Origin: Fen-1273 sp963748405
Lineage (GTDB): Bacteria; Bacteroidota; Ignavibacteria; UBA10030; UBA6906
DNA length: 64,000 nt
Assembly (NCBI GenBank): GCA_963748405.1
Contig: CAVVIT010000006.1
Coordinates: forward strand, 372,001 to 436,000
Reading direction: 5' to 3'
A model generated the notes under the pieces. The model was given only the letters and a program-made list of their open reading frames with translations, had not been told where the DNA came from and did not search any database. Numbering within the stretch: the first letter of the stretch is position 1; each line of letters starts with the position of its first letter. Below are positions 1 to 9,400 of this stretch, one piece after another. The position numbers were made by a program, and so were the translations under genes.

Positions 1-399
1 ACGGAAATTCACTGCACGTACGATCCGGACACGAAGAGCGGCGGCCCCGCCGCAAACCGGAAGGTGAAGGTCACCATCCACTGGGTGTCGGCACGGCACG
101 CGCTCGGGGCGGAGGTGCGTCTCTACGACAGGCTCTTCCTGAAGGAAAATCCGGATGAGGTCGACGGGTCGGGGAGCTTTCTTTCCAACATCAATCCGGA
201 TTCGCTCCAGGTGCTCAAAGGCTGCAAGGTGGAGCCGATGCTCGGCCGCGCCGCGCCCGGGGCGGGCTACCAGTTCGAGCGGGTGGGGTATTTCTGCGCG
301 GACGCGAAGGACTCACAGCCGGGGGCGCCGGTCTTCAACAGGACGGTGACGCTCAGGGACACATGGGCGAAAATCGAGCAGCGGGAAGTCGGCCTGTGA
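1..399 (+). CDS. glnS: Glutaminyl-tRNA synthetase, C-terminal fragment
   Basis: This is the 3' end of glnS, cut by the window edge; the frame is open from base 1 and the stop is TGA at 397-399. GlnRS charges tRNA-Gln with glutamine in the cytoplasm. The visible part is the C-terminal anticodon-binding beta-barrel region, with the family's strings VTIHWVSARHAL, RLYDRLF, FLSNINPDSL, QFERVGYFC and PVFNRTVTLRDTWAKI, all closely like E. coli GlnRS. The class I catalytic domain lies outside the window. The gene converges on the next gene with only 4 bases between the stops. Having GlnRS suggests direct Gln-tRNA charging rather than sole reliance on GatCAB. Confidence 0.95.
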   Translation, partial: TEIHCTYDPDTKSGGPAANRKVKVTIHWVSARHALGAEVRLYDRLFLKENPDEVDGSGSFLSNINPDSLQVLKGCKVEPMLGRAAPGAGYQFERVGYFCADAKDSQPGAPVFNRTVTLRDTWAKIEQREVGL

Positions 400-403
400 G
401 AGA

Positions 404-2546
404 TCAGGGAAGGACCTGAATCGGCCTCTCCCGGGTAAGCGTCTCCACGCGCTTCCTGTCCGTCACCGTGGCACGGAGCGTGTAGGTTCCCGGCGGCACC
501 GCGCTCAGATCGATTGCCGTGAACTCCGCTCGCGTGTCCTCGGTAAGTTCCCGCGTCGTTTCTCCCAGCACGATGGCATCCTCCGGCTCGGGGGGTTCTC
601 CGGGCAGGAGTTCGTAGTGCGCGGTGTATTTTGCCTTCCCGTCGGCATCCTTCACGAGGTTGTATATCTGCAGATAGGCGTACAGCCGGGCGCTCCGGCG
701 GTACGCGCGGAACGGACTCTGGACGATCCTCACGCCGTCGATTTCAATCGACGCCCGGGCTGTCGAGGGGAGGAGGAACTGCATGTCGCTCAGGGAGAAC
801 GCGCCGGTGCCGAATGCCGGCACTCTCATCGTCTCGCTCCACGTTCCGATGACACTCTTTTCCAGTGCGCGGACGTGCATTGCGACGCGGACGGAATCGG
901 GGACAAGCGTCCTGCGGATCAGCCCGATATATGATCCCCCGTGTTCTCCCCGCAGGGGAACCCTCACGGTGTCAAGCTCGCGGAGCGTCTTCCTCCCCCG
1001 GCGCAATGAAGGAGATCCCCACCTCGATCGGAACCGTGCGCGCCTCATCGGCGGAACCGTCCGCAAAGTCCTCCATCGTCACGCCGTAGCTGATGTCGAG
1101 GAGCGTCCTCCCCTGCGGGGCGCGAAAGGCGTCGACCCGGTGTGGAACGCTCACGACCCGCGTTTCCTCTTCCCACGTATAGTGCTCCGACCGGAGGGCG
1201 GTGGAGACCGCCGACGCCTGCTCCGCTTCCAGGTCCGCGCCGACCTGCGGCCAGCGCTGCTGATCGACCGAGTAGCGGTAGTCCCAGAGAGCGACTTTGC
1301 TCTTCATCGCGGGATCCGTCGGCACCGACGTCAGGCGCCAGTCCGCGGCGACCCTGAGATGGCGCGCGAATATGAATATCCGCGCGGGGGATTCACCGGA
1401 CGCGTTGTAGAGCCACGACACGTTGTCGTCCCCGGAGGAACTCGTCACCTGGTAGGCGTCGGGGGGCCCGTGCCTGAGGTAGATGAGGCCCATGTCGTTG
1501 AACTCGTGGTTGAGGAAAAACGACTGAGGGAGCCTGCCGAGGAGCGTCGGATCCGGATTCGCCGATCGCGTCCTCACGCCGAGATATTCGTACTCCCGTT
1601 CGGCCTTCGCGTACCGGAGGAAATGTTCGATGAGCCGCCTGTTGATGGGGGAAGCCGGAGCGGGATCCCGCGACTCCCAGAAGGCGTGGAAGAATCGGAC
1701 CTTCTCGCTCTGCGTGCGGAGCGAGCGGTACTGAATGAGCTCGTCGTCGTTGATGACGGGTTTGATATCCTCGAATACGAGGGCCTCCCCCGCCGGCGAC
1801 GCGGCGTTATCCACGCCGTTCCAGTACGACGCCTGTGCCAGCCCGTCCCCGTCGCGTCCGATGCACGCGTACAGGCGTGCGAGCGCAATGCACGTCGCCT
1901 GCGGGGGGAGCTCCGGCAGTTCCTGGATGTGAAGCAGGCGCGTCTCGGCCTGCTTGAACTGCCTCTCCCTTCGAAGGAGTTCGGCAAGGAAGAACTGCGA
2001 ATACACGTCCCCTCTCCCGCGAAGCCACTCGCGCGCCTCCTCCCCGTCCGTGGCGGAGATATAGTGTCTCCCGATCCTGAGGAGTCCGACGAGCGACTCC
2101 GGCTGGTCCGGTCGACGGAGGATCTGACGCCGGGCGCTCTCTACGGCACCCTCCAGATCGTCGTCGTATTCGAGAAAGACCGCCTGCTGGTACAGAATAT
2201 CCCTGAACGAGGAATCGCTCTCGAAGATCCGGGCAAAGTGCTTCCGGGCCCTGTCCCACTGGATCTCCCGAAGGATGAGCGACGTTCTCTTCCCCAGTTC
2301 CCGCCTGCATATCGCCGCGAAGTACCGCGCGTCAAGGTCGCCGCTGCTGTCCGCGACGAGCCCTTCGGCGATGTCCGCCCCGTCACCCCATTCTCCCCTG
2401 CTGAATGCCGCCGCCGCGCACGCCAGGAGGGAATCACGGGCGCCGCCGTTCCCGTGAGGATATCCCGGGGAAAACGCCGGCAGGACCGCCCCGCAGAGCA
2501 CCAGGGCAAGTGCCGCGATGATGTTACTGCCCCAGCGCCGTTTCAT
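404..2546 (-). CDS. GWxTD-like domain protein, interrupted by a frameshift near 995-999
   Basis: Two minus-strand frames read as one protein of roughly 715 residues. The first (2546 to 972) starts with a signal-like hydrophobic segment (residues 8-25), then a TPR-like helical region (about 45-230), then a GWxTD-type core with FHAFWESRDPAPASP and IYLRHGPPDAY. The second (404 to 1066) continues with the beta-rich C-terminal part. Removing one base from the run of five C's at 995-999 joins them cleanly, so this is an indel, a sequencing error or a true mutation. The GW-x-TD signature itself is not intact here. The start overlaps the end of the DUF4249 gene by 23 bases, so it is the last gene of the TonB operon. 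The family's function is unknown; export to the cell envelope is inferred. Confidence 0.6.
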
Positions 2547-3456
2547 GGGTGATCATCTGGGTGCTCGCAATCACGCCCAGCCCGTTCGTGATATTCGTGA
2601 AATCGGGTTCATCAAGCCGTATCGTGCTCGGGTCGGGCGCTCCGTTGAGGATGTAGTAGTAATCGTAGAGAGCATCGTCGATCTGTGTCATCGTGTACAG
2701 GACGGACGTGAACCGGACCGATCCCGCCGGGTGGCTCGCGATGATGCCGGATTCCGTCGCGGCGAAATATGACTTCGGAAACCACGTCATCCCGGTCGCA
2801 AAGCCGTTTCCCGTGCTGACCGCCGGGACGCGGGCGAACGAGGGATACACGTTCGTGACGTTCCCCACGCCGTCCACGGTGGAACCGACGGGGACTTCCG
2901 CCTTCTCCACCGTCGTCACCCCGTTGATCGTAAACTGGTACTCCACGTAGAGCCTGAGCACGTACGCGCCTGCGCTCGTCCCGAATTCCGAGGCCACGAC
3001 GATCGAATCCGGTGACGACCCGAGAGATGAAGGGTTGAGCAGCGTCGTCACCGCCGGGCCGAGTCCGACCGTCGTTCCCCCGGCGCTCCCCGTTCCGGGC
3101 GATGTGGCCGTGAGCTGGTATGAGATGTACGGCTCGGGGTGGAAACCGTAGGCGACATAGACGTTGTACGTCGCCGTCGTCCCCGGGGCATCGGTATGCA
3201 CAACCGTGGTATCGTGGAAATGGACCGCCGGTTTTCCGTTTCCCGGGATGATGTCGACGACGGCGCCTGTGACGTCCGGCCCCGGGGTCGATTGGTATGT
3301 GCGGATGATCCTGACGTACTGCGTGTCGCTCGAGGACGTGAGGACCGCGTACACGGCCAGCCTCCCGTCGTATGCTCCGTCCGGCTGGAAGGGCTGGTTA
3401 CACCCTCCGGCAATCACGCACGCGCAGATAACCGCTCCCAGGCTCAACCGGTCCAT
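2524..3456 (-). CDS. DUF4249-family lipoprotein
   Basis: A protein of 310 residues with a lipoprotein signal: a hydrophobic run ending in VIAGGC, putting the lipidated cysteine at residue 19. The body is beta-rich with DTQYVRIIRTYQS and paired strands typical of DUF4249, a Bacteroidota family usually encoded beside TonB-dependent receptors. It begins one base after the TonB receptor stop and overlaps the GWxTD-like gene, so the three are probably co-translated. A role as a surface or periplasmic partner of the receptor is inferred from context; no substrate can be named. Confidence 0.72.
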   Translation of the reverse strand: MDRLSLGAVICACVIAGGCNQPFQPDGAYDGRLAVYAVLTSSSDTQYVRIIRTYQSTPGPDVTGAVVDIIPGNGKPAVHFHDTTVVHTDAPGTTATYNVYVAYGFHPEPYISYQLTATSPGTGSAGGTTVGLGPAVTTLLNPSSLGSSPDSIVVASEFGTSAGAYVLRLYVEYQFTINGVTTVEKAEVPVGSTVDGVGNVTNVYPSFARVPAVSTGNGFATGMTWFPKSYFAATESGIIASHPAGSVRFTSVLYTMTQIDDALYDYYYILNGAPDPSTIRLDEPDFTNITNGLGVIASTQMITHETALGQ

Positions 3457-3457
3457 G

Positions 3458-5716
3458 TCAGAACTCCGCTGTGATGAACGCCGACGGGAAAAACGGCATC
3501 ATGTAGTCCGTCTTCCCCGTGAGACGGTCGTAGTACAGGATGTTCCGCGCATCCTGGACGTTCAAAACGTTGACCCCGGTGGTCGCGCGGAAGCCGGGCA
3601 GGGCGAACCTCCACGAGACTCCCGCGTCCAGCCTCCTGTACGCCGGCAGCCGGGCGGCATTCCGGGACCCCAGCACCCGCACGGGATCGCCGGATCCCGA
3701 CGGGAACGGGTCCGTGTCCACGTCGGAGAGCGAGAGCCGGGAATAATACCCCGCACTCTGCGTGTACGGGTAGCCGCTCCCGTAGTCCCACCGGAGCGTC
3801 ACGTCGAGGTTCTCGAGCAGGTGGAACACCGCCATGGCTTTCAGCGTGTGGGTCTGATCGTACCGGGGCGCATAGGTTGATCCCGCGGCGCTCACGCGTG
3901 CGCGGGAGAGGACGTAGGAGGCGTACACGTCGCTCAGCGGGAACGTGTAGCGCAGAAGTGTCTCGATGCCGGAGGACGTCCCCGTCCCGCTCAGGTAGTC
4001 GGGGTCGTCCGGAAAGATCTTGTCGGAATTGAACAGGACGATGTTCTTGTAGTCCTTGACATATGCCTGTATGCTCGTGGAGAGCTGGGGAGAGATGTTC
4101 CCCTCGACCCCGAGCACGTAGTGGTCCGCCTCTTCCGGGCGGAGCTGATCAGGGAGGTACACCCAGGCGTCGAACAGGGAAATCAGGTCGTCTTCGTTGT
4201 TAATCGTGATGATGTTCTGCGTGAAGACGCCGAAGGCCGCCTTGGCCACCCAGTTTCCCCCCAGGTTGAGCGACGCGCTCAGGCGCGGCTGCAGGATTTG
4301 CCGGAACGGGACGGCGCGGTCTCCCAGCACAGCACCGCTGATCGTGTTGAGCTCGGTGTGTATCCCCGCGTCGACGCCGAACGGGCCGAAGAGCGCGGTG
4401 TAACGGAACCAGAGCCAGAGTTCCCCCTCGTTGTCATCGAACGGCCGGATGGTCCCCGCCCGCGTCGGGAGCATGTTGCTGATGTTGGGGAACGCGGATT
4501 CGAACCCGAACGCGAAATGATCCTGCGTCTCGGGGTACACGTCGAACTCGCCGCGAAAGCTCCACTCGGAGATGCGCGATGATGCGGGGGGAACCGGCGA
4601 GGAGGGGCCGGCTGTGCGGATGACCTCGGAGGACGAAAGGTTCAGCGTGAGATCCAGGTACACGCGGTCGGTGATGAGGCCGGAGATGACCCCGGCGACG
4701 GCAGCGCTTCGCCACGTGTGGTCGGGCTGCACGGGATCGGACGGCGTGATCCTGTCCTCGTTGAAGAAACCCCTGATGCCCACGCGGCTCGTCGAGCTTC
4801 CGGCCGTCCCCTTGAAGAACAGGTCATAGAACGACGTGGGTGCCGCCGAAGGGACGAGCTTCTCCATCGTTCCGTCGAAGACGGATTTCCGGGCGCTCAG
4901 AAGCCAGGAGTTGTCCCCCATGATGGGACCTTCCAGCCCGAGGTTTGCCGAGAGGAAGTTGATGCCGGCGTTCCCGGCGAACGCGGACCGGTTCCCGTCG
5001 CGCGTGGTCACGTTGACGACGGAAGAGAGCCGGTCTCCGTAATTCGCCGGGAACGCGCCCGTATAAATCTCCGCGGACTTGATGATCTGGGGGTCGACGA
5101 CGCCGAACGTTCCGTACGCGTGGAACGGGTTGAAGAGCTTCATCCCGTCCAGCAGAACGAGGTTCTGGTCTCCTGCTCCTCCCCGGACGTAGAATTTCGA
5201 ATTCACGTCCGACGTCGAGGCCACGCCGGGGAGCATCTGCATCGTGCGGAACAGGTCGGCCTGCCCCGCGGCCGGAACCTGCGCGAGATCGCGCGGCGTC
5301 ACAACGTGGATGCTCGCTCCGGGCTCGGCCCCTTCACCCTCACGTTCTCCCTCGATCGTCACCTCGGAAGATTCGATCTCCTTCGGGGCCAGCTGTATGT
5401 TGAGCGTGATCGGTTCGGTCCCGGCGACGTTGATCGTCAGTGCCTTCTTCCTGTACCCGACCGCGCTCGCAATCACCGTCCTCCTGCCGCGGGGGACGGC
5501 GGCGATCAGATAGAAACCGTTCACGTTCGTCACCCATCCCCTCCCCGTCCCTTCGACGGCGACGTTGACGCCGGGGAGGCGCTCGCCGTTTGCGCTGTCG
5601 GTGACGATCCCCCGTATATCGATCCCCGACGATTGGGCATACCCGGTCGCCAGAGGAAACAGGACCGTCGCAACGGCAGCGACGAATGCTCCGATGATGT
5701 TAACTGGCAATTTCAT
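3458..5716 (-). CDS. TonB-dependent outer-membrane receptor with carboxypeptidase-regulatory-like domain
   Basis: A protein of 752 residues. Residues 1-27 are a signal peptide ending in GYAQ. Residues about 33-115 form the carboxypeptidase-D regulatory-like beta-sandwich (IRGIVTDSANGERLPGVNV, GFYLIAAVPRGRRTV). The plug follows at about 130-250, with LFRTMQMLPGVASTSDV, KFYVRGGAGDQNLVLLDGM and a GAFPANYGDRLSSVVNV end. The rest is barrel strands ending in an aromatic (AEF). Such receptors import large or scarce ligands across the outer membrane using TonB energy; the ligand here is unknown. It is the first gene of an operon with the DUF4249 and GWxTD-like genes, and has a good promoter at 5751-5779. 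Confidence 0.9.
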   Translation of the reverse strand: MKLPVNIIGAFVAAVATVLFPLATGYAQSSGIDIRGIVTDSANGERLPGVNVAVEGTGRGWVTNVNGFYLIAAVPRGRRTVIASAVGYRKKALTINVAGTEPITLNIQLAPKEIESSEVTIEGEREGEGAEPGASIHVVTPRDLAQVPAAGQADLFRTMQMLPGVASTSDVNSKFYVRGGAGDQNLVLLDGMKLFNPFHAYGTFGVVDPQIIKSAEIYTGAFPANYGDRLSSVVNVTTRDGNRSAFAGNAGINFLSANLGLEGPIMGDNSWLLSARKSVFDGTMEKLVPSAAPTSFYDLFFKGTAGSSTSRVGIRGFFNEDRITPSDPVQPDHTWRSAAVAGVISGLITDRVYLDLTLNLSSSEVIRTAGPSSPVPPASSRISEWSFRGEFDVYPETQDHFAFGFESAFPNISNMLPTRAGTIRPFDDNEGELWLWFRYTALFGPFGVDAGIHTELNTISGAVLGDRAVPFRQILQPRLSASLNLGGNWVAKAAFGVFTQNIITINNEDDLISLFDAWVYLPDQLRPEEADHYVLGVEGNISPQLSTSIQAYVKDYKNIVLFNSDKIFPDDPDYLSGTGTSSGIETLLRYTFPLSDVYASYVLSRARVSAAGSTYAPRYDQTHTLKAMAVFHLLENLDVTLRWDYGSGYPYTQSAGYYSRLSLSDVDTDPFPSGSGDPVRVLGSRNAARLPAYRRLDAGVSWRFALPGFRATTGVNVLNVQDARNILYYDRLTGKTDYMMPFFPSAFITAEF

Positions 5717-5750
5717 ACCGGCCTTCGCTCAAGCGCTCCTTGCGGTATCC

Positions 5751-5779
5751 ATTATAACCCGTGCCGGGGACAAAGCAAA
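5751..5779 (-). promoter_or_regulatory. Predicted sigma-70-type promoter of the TonB/DUF4249/GWxTD-like operon
   Basis: Read on the minus strand, TTTGCT and TATAAT are separated by exactly 17 bases, and the -10 ends 34 bases before the receptor's ATG at 5716. The -10 is a perfect consensus. It is the only strong candidate in the 253-base gap between the receptor and the HTH gene. Confidence 0.6.
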
Positions 5780-5926
5780 GCCTGTAAAATGTAGAATCAC
5801 CCTGTAGAAGAGGAAGAAAATGGACAAAGGAGTAATAAGCGCGCCCCCTCCCGAGACCCGCCCCCATGACGAACCTTCGATTCCGCTCCGGAATGGCTGT
5901 TTCCCTTCTCTCTTCCGAAAAATGTT

Positions 5927-5938
5927 CCCGCCGGCGGG
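5927..5938. promoter_or_regulatory. Perfect 12-bp palindrome upstream of the HTH gene
   Basis: CCCGCCGGCGGG is its own reverse complement. It lies 20 bases before a TATAAT box, in the place of a -35 region, so it could be an operator, perhaps for the HTH protein encoded next to it. That link is inference from position only. Confidence 0.35.
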
Positions 5939-5958
5939 TTCTGGCACAGGTGATGATA

Positions 5959-5964
5959 TATAAT
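5959..5964 (+). promoter_or_regulatory. -10 box (TATAAT) of the HTH gene, implying a leaderless or near-leaderless transcript
   Basis: A consensus TATAAT ends only 5 bases before the ATG at 5970, so transcription would start at about the start codon. No ribosome-binding sequence precedes this ATG. Either the message is leaderless or translation starts further in. No convincing -35 is seen at 16-18 bases. Confidence 0.4.
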
Positions 5965-5969
5965 CGGTC

Positions 5970-6416
5970 ATGGAAAACCAAACTGAATTGCAGTGCCCGA
6001 ATACCAGTCCTTCGAGACTGTCACAGTCCTCCGATGAAGCCCTCCACAGCGGGTCACTTCACCCCCGCCTCGCGTGGATGATGGCATACAGGGAGACCGG
6101 CAATGCCCAGGCCGTCTGTAACAGGTTCGGCATAAGCAGGAAGACGTTCTACAAGTGGCTGAAACGCTACCAGGAAGCCAACGGCGACTCGATGAGCCTG
6201 TGCGACCGATCCCGCCGGCCTCATCATTTCCCGCGGGCCACCCGCCCGGAGCACGTTGAGCTGCTCAAGCGCGTGCGCGAGGAAACGGGGTACGGTCAGC
6301 GGCGGCTCCGCGCGTACCTGGAGGAGAAATACCGGGTGAGCCTCTCGGAACGCACGATCTGGAAGCTCCTGAAGCGGGAACACGAAGAAGAGCCGGCACT
6401 GGCAGGACAGGGCTGA
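5970..6416 (+). CDS. Orphan IS481/IS3-type helix-turn-helix protein without a DDE catalytic domain
   Basis: A protein of 148 residues. Residues about 45-90 form a helix-turn-helix of the IS481/Mu-type transposase N-terminus (LAWMMAYRETGNAQAVCNRF, GISRKTFYKWLKRY). A second winged-helix-like unit follows at about 100-138 (LLKRVREETGYGQRRLRAYL, LSERTIWKLLKRE). An IS481 transposase would go on to an rve/DDE domain of about 150 residues; here the frame stops right after the second helical unit, and the C25 peptidase gene ends 25 bases on. It may be a domesticated DNA-binding protein or the stump of an insertion sequence. No flanking inverted repeats were seen. The N-terminal 40 residues are poorly conserved in character, so the true start may be internal. 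Confidence 0.6.
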   Translation: MENQTELQCPNTSPSRLSQSSDEALHSGSLHPRLAWMMAYRETGNAQAVCNRFGISRKTFYKWLKRYQEANGDSMSLCDRSRRPHHFPRATRPEHVELLKRVREETGYGQRRLRAYLEEKYRVSLSERTIWKLLKREHEEEPALAGQG

Positions 6417-6441
6417 GCCCCGCCACCGTCACGGGTAACGC

Positions 6442-9400
6442 TCACCGCACTCTGGCAAGCTTGCCGGTTGCGGTGAGCGTCTTCCCGCCGCCGGTGATCT
6501 GGATCTGGTACAGGTAGTATCCGTTTGCCACTTCGTCTCCCTGCGCATCCCGACCGTCCCAGTACACCCTGTTGAACCCGACCTGGAGAGACCCCGGCGA
6601 AGGTTTGATCTCGCGGATCTTCCTCCCTGCCACCGTATAGATCCGGATCGTCAGATCCTCCGGCGGCGTGTTTCCCGTGATGACGAGCGTGAACCACGTG
6701 TCCGCCTTGAAGGGATCCGGGTAATTGAACATCTGGAGGATCTTGTATTGATCCGTGACGTTGACGGTGAGCCGCTGCGTCACGGAATCGACCGATCCGG
6801 AAACGTTCACCTGGGATACGCGGATCCTGATGTCGTGTGAACCGTTCGAGAGGACCGGGTAGAACGATGGATCATCCGCTCCCCTCACCACGGCCGCCGC
6901 CCCCCTGGCGGCGAGCGGGGACGATCCCCCCACGGGGGCGTTGTCGACGAACACGTCCACGGCCGGCGGGATGCTGCCGACTCCCGCGAGATCGAAGAGG
7001 TGGACGAGGATTTTCGGCCTCGTTGCCACGTAATCGCCGTCCATCAACTGCACTCCGTCGGCATAGACGTGCATCCTTGCCGACAGCGGCTCGCTCCCCG
7101 ATACGGCCACGCTGATCGAGGCAACGTTGTTGTCCTGAATGAGATCTTTCGCATTTCCCGCCGGACTGACGCGGATCTGCAGGAGCGCCTGAGCCCCGAG
7201 TCCCCCGGCCGAAAACGGAATCTGCACCGACCTGAATGCTCCCGGTAGTATGCTGTCCACCGTCGCGTACGCAATGGGCCGGAGCGACTTGTCCGACTGC
7301 ACAGCGGACAGGACGACCCGTGCGCTGTCCGATTTCCTGTACCCTATGTTATAAATCGATGCCGTCACGCTGTTCCCCCCGGCTGCGGCCTTCGGAGCCG
7401 AGAGCGTGCGCGCACTGACGGCGAGGTCTGCCGGCGGTTCAAAGTCCTCGCTCCACTGCCTGAGGACGGGTATCACGCGGAGGTCAGATGTGCTGAGGAG
7501 GGCCGTCGACCTGAACCCCGTGTAGGAGGGATCGGCCACCGCGGAGTTGAGTGCGCTCAGGTCGACCGACGTGCTGTCGGCAGGCAGCACCCGGAGCGTA
7601 TCCGTGGTTCCTCCGGAGCGAATGCCGAGGAGCGCGACTTTTGCGTCGCTCGTTCCGCGCGAAATTGCAGGGGTCCAACGGAAGATCGACAGTCGCTGCG
7701 GCATGGGGAGAAGCGGACCAGTGAATGTCCCGGTAGCGTAGGGCACGTACGTCCTGGTGTGAATGCTGTCGGCGGTTGTGGCTGACGGCGACCAGTGTTC
7801 GAGCGGAAGCGTCGTTCCTCCTCCTGCGCGCGAAATAAGAGACCACGCGTCTCCCGGTCTGACCGAGTCGATGAGCGTGCTTCCGAGATTCTTCAACGCC
7901 AGCCTGAGCGCAGGCGAATCGTTTGTGTACCCGTCCGTGATTGCGCAGACACAGACGAAATTTCCAGCGAGGGCTGTGGAAAGGAATTTCACCATGCTGT
8001 CGGCCTGCGAGGACGATGACGGCGTGTCAAACGCCCGGATCGCGGGAACACCGGTCACGTCGTTCACGACGGCACAGAGAAACCCGTTTCCTGAAACCCA
8101 GGGGTACCCGGTTGTGGAAAGTCCGTCGGCGCTCAGTGCGCTGTAGAATGAAGTCGTCTGGTTTGCCCGGGCGCCCACCGAGCGGACGAAGAGATCGATG
8201 GGGATCAGTTTGCCAGTAATGACGCCGGAATCGGTGGCCGCCGTCTGCAGGAACGTGCCGGAGCCGAACAGGCCGGGCGAATCCTCGCGCCAGCGGGCGA
8301 CAGGGAGAACGGGTGCGCTGACGGAGGTGGAGAATGTAAACACTTCCCACGGGCCTGTGACCCCCGCATTGTATGTCCTGACGCGCCAGTAGCAGATGCG
8401 TCCGTCCGGGATGGACGGGGTGGTCCATTCCACCGCAACCGGTCCTTCGGGGAGCGGCCCCGATGCCGCGTCAAACGGTGAGGAGAATGATGCCGTGGTG
8501 TCAATTTCGAACTCTATCTGGAGCACGACGGAATCGACGCCGATGGGATCCGTGACGCGGAGGACCTGCGGACCGGGAGAGACCACCATGTTCTCGATCG
8601 GCCGGATCTGGTAGATCTGGTTTCCGAACACGTATTGATCGATCGATGCGCTGTTGTTCGCTTTCGAGACTTCCTGTATGTTCCCCCCCGGATCGAGCGT
8701 CGCGCGGAGCGTATGCAGACCGGCCTGCTTTGTTCCGCGCCAGGGGACGGACACCGAGTCCCTGAAAAACGTCGGCCCGAGGCTGACATTGTTCAGAAGC
8801 GGTGTCGAGAGCCCGTTGAAGAAATCGCTCAGCGTGATCCCGACGCTGTCGGAGGGGACGAGGCCGTAGTTATGAATGATCACGCTCACCCGTGCAGTGC
8901 TGTCATTCACGGTCGTTTGCGCGGGAGTGACGGCCACATCGCCGGGACCGAGGGCAAGATCGGGAAGCGTTGGGATGGCGATGCGCGTAAGGGGGTCCCC
9001 AAGGAGCGGCGTGAGATTCACCATCGCGACCGTGACATAGTCGGATCCCGACGATTGCCAGAGTCTGTAGCGGGCCGTCGTCGTCAAAGCCCCCAGTGCC
9101 CTGACGGAGTCGCCGATAAGCGCGGACAGGAAATCACCCGTGAGCGTAACTCCCGGGTAGGCGTACCCGAGCGACACCGATCCCCACATTGCGATGGCCC
9201 CTCTATTGTCTGCAAGCACGAACTGTTCCGAGAGGTTCTCGACCGTTTGGTCGGCGAACGAGCTGACATTACACGAGACCGAAGCCACAAAGGGAAGCAT
9301 GCCGTTCGTGTTTCCCATTGCGGAGGGGTCGCCGATATCGAGGCTCCAGATGTTGCCGGCCGAGTGTCCGAGGAAGTTGATGAATCCCACCCCTTCTGTC

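Noticed and set aside
404..1066. A separate short gene with its own start
   Set aside because: The first ~25 codons overlap the coding GWxTD-like frame and look like out-of-frame sequence; the rest continues the upstream protein, so a frameshift is simpler.
783..2552. A 589-codon plus-strand open frame opposite the GWxTD-like gene
   Set aside because: It is rich in Arg, Gly and Pro with no domain character, and mirrors codon bias of the minus-strand gene in GC-rich DNA.
5970..6416. A complete insertion sequence
   Set aside because: There is no DDE domain and no matching inverted repeats or target duplication were found on either side.
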